From positions 4,114,905 to 4,178,904 of the forward strand of contig CM060972.1 in assembly GCA_030765045.1 (NCBI GenBank): a stretch of 64,000 bases of DNA, written 5' to 3'. Of this stretch, positions 59,436 to 64,000 are shown piece after piece; the stretch's first letter is position 1; every line of letters starts with the position of its first letter. Position numbers and translations under genes: made by a program. This stretch comes from Tenodera sinensis. Its lineage: Eukaryota; Arthropoda; Insecta; Mantodea; Mantidae. A model generated the notes under the pieces. The model did no database searches. It was not told the DNA's origin and saw only the letters and a program-made list of their open reading frames with translations.

Positions 59436-59699
59436 AAGTAAGCCATAACAGCGCATTTCGTTTGTTTAATGAAACACAGTTTAGCATTGCAGGGATAGTG
59501 CGTCAAGTTTCCGTTGTCTGGTTGGCATAATAACAGGTTTGAGATATCTCCCCGGAACGGCTTAGCTTTAATTTATAATTACCTATCTAGCATACATGCA
59601 TGCAAGCATGTCTGCCTTAACCTAACCTGTTCACAAAGTTCCTCTGAGAACTTCTCTATGGAGGAAAGCAGATTAACAAAAGCTAGGTACTACGCATTT
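59436..59699. other. Unassigned DNA
   Basis: No signal recognised. Confidence 0.35.
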
Positions 59700-60500
59700 T
59701 TTACTTTCTCTACTAGTAAATTCAGTATCAAGATTGCATTAAAATTACATGCTTTGAGCATTCTTTAACCCAATAAATAGTATTATTATCCACTTTTGTA
59801 CTACATAAGTCAGGTGCTCTATACTAACGAAAACTCACCACATCGAAATTTCACCGAAAATACATGTTTTGAGCTCCTTGAATAAAGCACCTATTTTAAT
59901 CCACCCAAAAATTACCATATCGAAATTTCACAGAAAATACATGTTTTGAGCTCCTTCAATAAAGAAGCTATTTTAATTTACCTAAAAATTACCATATCGA
60001 AATTTCACAGAAAATACATATTTTGAGCTCCTTGAATAAAGAAGCTATTTTAATTCACCTAAAAATTACCATATCGAAATTTCACAGAAAATACATGTTT
60101 TGAGCTCCATGAATAAAGAAGCTATTTTAATTCACCCAAAAATTACGACACCGAAGTTTCTCCGGAAATAAAAGTTTCTAGTCCCCTTAGTGAAAAACGA
60201 ATTGCAACACACTCAGGAATTTTTATATCAAAATTTTATCACTAATACAACCCTGAGCAAAGGACGTACTCCCAAGAATTTCGATATCAAAATTTCACTG
60301 TATATACATTCCTTATTGCAACCCTAAAAATTTCGATTGAGAAATTCCACCGAAAATGCATGTTTTGAGTCCTTTGAATAATGAGGTATAGTAATCCACC
60401 CAAACATTTCGATATCAAATTTCACGGAAAATACATTCCTGAATAACAAAGAGTTACAATTCACCCAAGAATTTCGATATTGAAATTTCACCAAAGAATA
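59700..60500 (-). repeat. 77-bp tandem repeat built from the family A right end
   Basis: Begins with tttttactttctctactagt, the reversed right terminus of family A. From about 59836 a unit containing accatatcgaaatttcacag, aaaatacatgttttgagctc and ttcaataaagaagctatttt recurs. Starts at 59915, 59992 and 60069 show an exact 77-bp step. About four clean and four degraded copies are visible. The unit matches the family A segment cacccaaaaattcgatatcg plus agatttcac and tatatgttttgagg. Confidence 0.85.
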
Positions 60501-61149
60501 CGGTCAGTCACAATATTACTCTTCACTTCCTCTGTTTGTTACAGATATAGCCAGTCTCACATACACGAATGCGCGCCAATACACTTATCAAACTCTTTTT
60601 GTACACGAAATTCACTAGATTCGACACTTCGTCAAAGTTACTCTGCCTCCTTGGCAACCTGACTTCAGTCAAGGAGCATCAAATTAATGGGATGCTTCCC
60701 GTATGGAACCACGACGTTTGGCGTGGTGTCAACGTCACAATATATGTTTTGAGAATCCCTAATTCCAAACACATTTTTAAAAGAAGCCCCCTGTGTTTGC
60801 AGCATTATTGACGTCAGCACGGGCAATTAAAGTAAAAGTTTGATCTTTTGAGCCAATGTTTTATTATGTGAAAGGCAAAGCGGTGAACAAAAAGATAAGG
60901 AGATACCTAAGTGAGTGAAACAGGAAGCTTAGCAGCACCCAGGTACGTACGTACGCGACAAGCAGCACCACGATGTGCACTTGTTTATTTGTAACGCGAA
61001 AGTAACAGAGCAAGCGTCATGGTCATTAGATACACTTGCCCTCTGGCAGGCGGGCGGTCTGACTCGCTCGCTCGAGTTATTGTCATATACATACGAACCA
61101 CATAGGGTCAAGGGTGAGCTCTCTGCCAACCAAAACATTCACTTCAACA
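60501..61149. other. Unassigned DNA
   Basis: 60737-60800 has a weak family A echo (atatatgttttgag). gtacgtacgtac occurs at 60943. Confidence 0.4.
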
Positions 61150-61990
61150 TTCTAATATGTTACTCGTACATTCACAAGACTTTCTCCACCCATTCTTTAA
61201 CAAAACAATTATTCCTTTACTGTCTTTATGTTAATACCTATAAACATTTGCACAAATTATCTTATTGCGAATTTTCTTTTAGGTACAAGGGGAATATGGC
61301 AATACACTAGGCTTTGAGCGACAGTCAAATCTTCTAAAGCTTTGATCTTCCGTTCCTTTTGCACGGCTAAGATATAAAAAGAACATTAATAAACATCTTC
61401 TATTTGATAAAAGTTTAAATATTCCAAAACTCACAAATAACAAGGAATATATCCAAAATGGTTCACTCTACAAACAATTTTTTTTAGACAAATTGTGTCT
61501 TTTAGTGAGATCTACATTTTTTGTACAGTAAGATTTTGTCTAACTCTTAACATTTACCAGTTATACAAAGGTCATCCAGAGTAAACAGGACTACATGGGC
61601 TATAGCCAGAAAATTCAAAATATACATTTCATTTGTCATACAAATATCTTAAACTTATGGCATTTTAATCAAAATCGGAACTATTTTCGAGAAAAACAAA
61701 ATTTTCGAACAATTTTCCATGTAAAGCATAGTTCAATGTGGAGGAATTTTCCTCAAAATCTTCATGTCGCGTCCTTGAAAACGTATTAAACTTAAATACT
61801 AACTTTTGGACTTTTGACTTATGTGCACCTCCACACCCACACACCCATGCACCCGGACCTTTTTCTAAATATGTTTTTTTATTGATTCAGGGGGTCTCAA
61901 AACATATATTTCCGGTAAAATCTCAACATCAAATTTTTGGGTGGAGTATAATGCTTCCTCTACTTACTATATGTAGAAGAGAAAATAAGT
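61150..61990 (+). repeat. Family A dispersed repeat, full length
   Basis: Runs from atgttactcgtacattcaca, through ttaggtacaaggggaatatg, aaggaatatatccaaaatgg, gactacatgggctatagcca, tccatgtaaagcatagttca and ggggtctcaaaacatatatt, to tttgggtggagtataatgct and cttcctctacttactatatg. About 840 bp. The left end is more diverged than the right. Confidence 0.9.
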
Positions 61991-62241
61991 AAATGAGTAA
62001 ATAAGTTCTCCATGTCATAATGAGCAGTACTAAAGAAATGGAGAAAGCCAAAATGGCGGTGTTGTGCAAGTGAAGAAGTGAAGAAGCAAATTAGAGGCAC
62101 ACCCTTGCCCAAAATGGGTGTTGCACATTCCGTTACATAAAGGATCATGATTCGGCTCTACGGTATATGCATCTTAAATACTTACCTTATGTAATGTAAA
62201 TAATAATGCTAAAACGCCCAAAACAGGCTTTTAATATCCGT

Positions 62242-62352
62242 GCGTGCGTGCCTGCGTGTGTGTGTGTGCGTGTGTGTGCGTGCGTGTGTGTGTGTGTGCG
62301 TGTGTGAGTGCGTGCGTGTGCGTGTGTGTGTGCGTGTGTGTACGCGCGTGTG
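62242..62352. repeat. Impure (GT/GC)n microsatellite
   Basis: Mixed gtgtgtgtgcgtgtg and cgtgcgtg units over about 110 bp. Confidence 0.93.
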
Positions 62353-64000
62353 GGAAGGTAATCAGATAAGAGGAACCCATAACCAGAAAGCTTAAGGAAA
62401 ACCTCGCACCTCGACCCTGTATGTCGCTTTACACTGGAAGGGGCTGACAATATGACAATGCAGTTATTAGTTTATTCGTCTCTACTTTTCTCTAAAATAA
62501 TTTAATTACATTTCTGACCTTAAATACGTTCAAGTTGAAGCTAAAGTGAAATACCGTACGCACGCTTAAAAACAATCAACGCAATAAAGCACACTCAACA
62601 AACGACCAATCAAATCACACTTCATCAGCATAGCCAACATACGAAAATGTGGGATTTTATAAATGGGTGCGTGTTCTCAACATTTGACATCCTTGAGTCT
62701 TCAAACACAATCAAATAGCTTTATGTCACGTATTTGAGCTTAAAGAAACAAAGCACTTATCGAACGTGCTGAAGCATGGACACTTAGATATATGCAACTC
62801 TTCCGCGGTTTTTATAATGCGTTATTGGTAACACTTCAGAACGGGAATACAGAGTGCGCGTGACATTAACGTTGCTAAATTGTCTATCTGGATTTGGAAA
62901 ATTAGTCAAACTGTACATGTTATGGATATCCAAATGTGAAAAACTTTACGAACAGTTGTAATCCTTTGCTTCTTATATGCAATTTGTGAACATTGTGATT
63001 GAAAGTGCGGCACATCTGTAAGGTTAATTTTAATGATTTAATTCTGCAAACACCAATATGGTTTCTTTTTTAACTTTATTTTCGACGGACCAGCGCTAAT
63101 TGTCATGCAGGCCAGTGTACATACATACATGTATAATGCGTAACTTGTAACAACATTGCAGAGATTGGCCCAAGGCTCCTCTATGGTGAAGTAATTGTGA
63201 CATTATATGCAGATTTAGAAGTTCAATATCTACTATAATAATAGGCATTATTGATAAATGAAAATAAATAGGTACCTATAAAGATTAAAAAGGTGTAAAG
63301 ATGTGGTATAGGTTATGTGACGTCACTTTCTTCTGAAGTTCTGAATCATTCACTGGATCTTTTAGCAACTTTTCTTTAAGTCTGGTTCTAAGATCGATGT
63401 TGAACATGAGGAACTGTTGGTACTTTGTTGATAAATGATGTGAAGTATCTTGTACAGGAATAATTGCAAACTGATGGTGAAGTTGGTTGTTTCTTACACA
63501 CCAGGGGACGTTGGTAGTTTTCCCAAGTGATTGTTTTGTATAGTTTATGAACGATGAATATATGTTTTGCTGGTTGTGCTCCTATATGTAGGAATAGTGG
63601 CCGTATTAAGGACTTAGGCATTGCTTGCAGTGTTCACTTAGTTACATCCAAAGTTAGTTTCTATTCTGCTAATCTATAAGGAATGCACTGCTCAAATTTT
63701 TACAGTAGTAAGGTTATGTTTTTGGCTGCCAATTAACACAGTAGGGATATTGTATTTTTCTAAAATTTGTAGTATTTTATTGGTGCAATCAAGGAAATAT
63801 TTTATGTTTTTTAAAACCTTGTTAACATATACACAAAATTGTAATTTCAAAGCAATATATCTTCTGAAAGTTACATTATATGTTCAGTTATTGTGGTCTC
63901 ACAGTGTTTCTAGCAGAATCGTCTACATTGCGTCCTTTATATTGGTTATTAGTGCCAAATTTGGAGCAGGTAGGAATAGATTCGTCATTCCATAAACAGT
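62353..64000. other. Unassigned AT-rich DNA
   Basis: No gene, RNA or repeat recognised up to the end of the window. Confidence 0.4.

Overview
This window looks like AT-rich, repeat-dense nuclear DNA from an animal, most likely an insect. The reasons are decayed mariner, Tc1-like and PIF/Harbinger-like transposase pieces, a Jockey-like non-LTR retrotransposon reverse transcriptase, tRNA-derived SINEs, many (CA)n-type microsatellites and a large satellite array. The species cannot be named from the sequence. I found no host protein-coding gene, rRNA, functional tRNA, operon, CRISPR array or prokaryotic feature. The only long non-repetitive open frame is the retrotransposon reverse transcriptase on the minus strand at 11829-13817.

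Layout. 1-9800: single-copy-looking AT-rich DNA with copies of an approximately 0.8 kb dispersed repeat (here 'family A'), a (CA)n tract, a transposase scrap at 1895-2036, and a compound of two dead Tc1/mariner-type transposons at 7869-9138. 9800-16440: more family A, the intact but EN-less reverse transcriptase ORF joined at its 3' end to a foldback sequence, and a PIF/Harbinger-like remnant. 16445-29018: an uninterrupted head-to-tail satellite of roughly 120 monomers of 101-104 bp (occasionally longer), ending in a (GT)n run. 29089-40340: mostly unassigned DNA with a 1.24 kb A/C-rich minisatellite (32226-33465), a 0.54 kb element with about 60-bp inverted ends flanked by TA (36221-36758), a fossil RT motif and polypyrimidine tracts. 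40340-64000: dense family A insertions of both orientations, tRNA-type SINEs (one nested in family A with a 13-bp target duplication), two short inverted-repeat elements, a second dispersed family (B) present twice, and a 77-bp tandem repeat built from the end of family A.

The features do not form a pathway; the theme is mobile-element and tandem-repeat turnover. Family A appears in more than 20 pieces covering roughly 15 percent of the window and has seeded two kinds of tandem repeat. The most striking item is the satellite: each monomer carries a CACGTG site and a potential (CA)n/(GT)n hairpin, and the array shows kilobase-scale internal duplications. No new enzymatic or defence-type system was seen.
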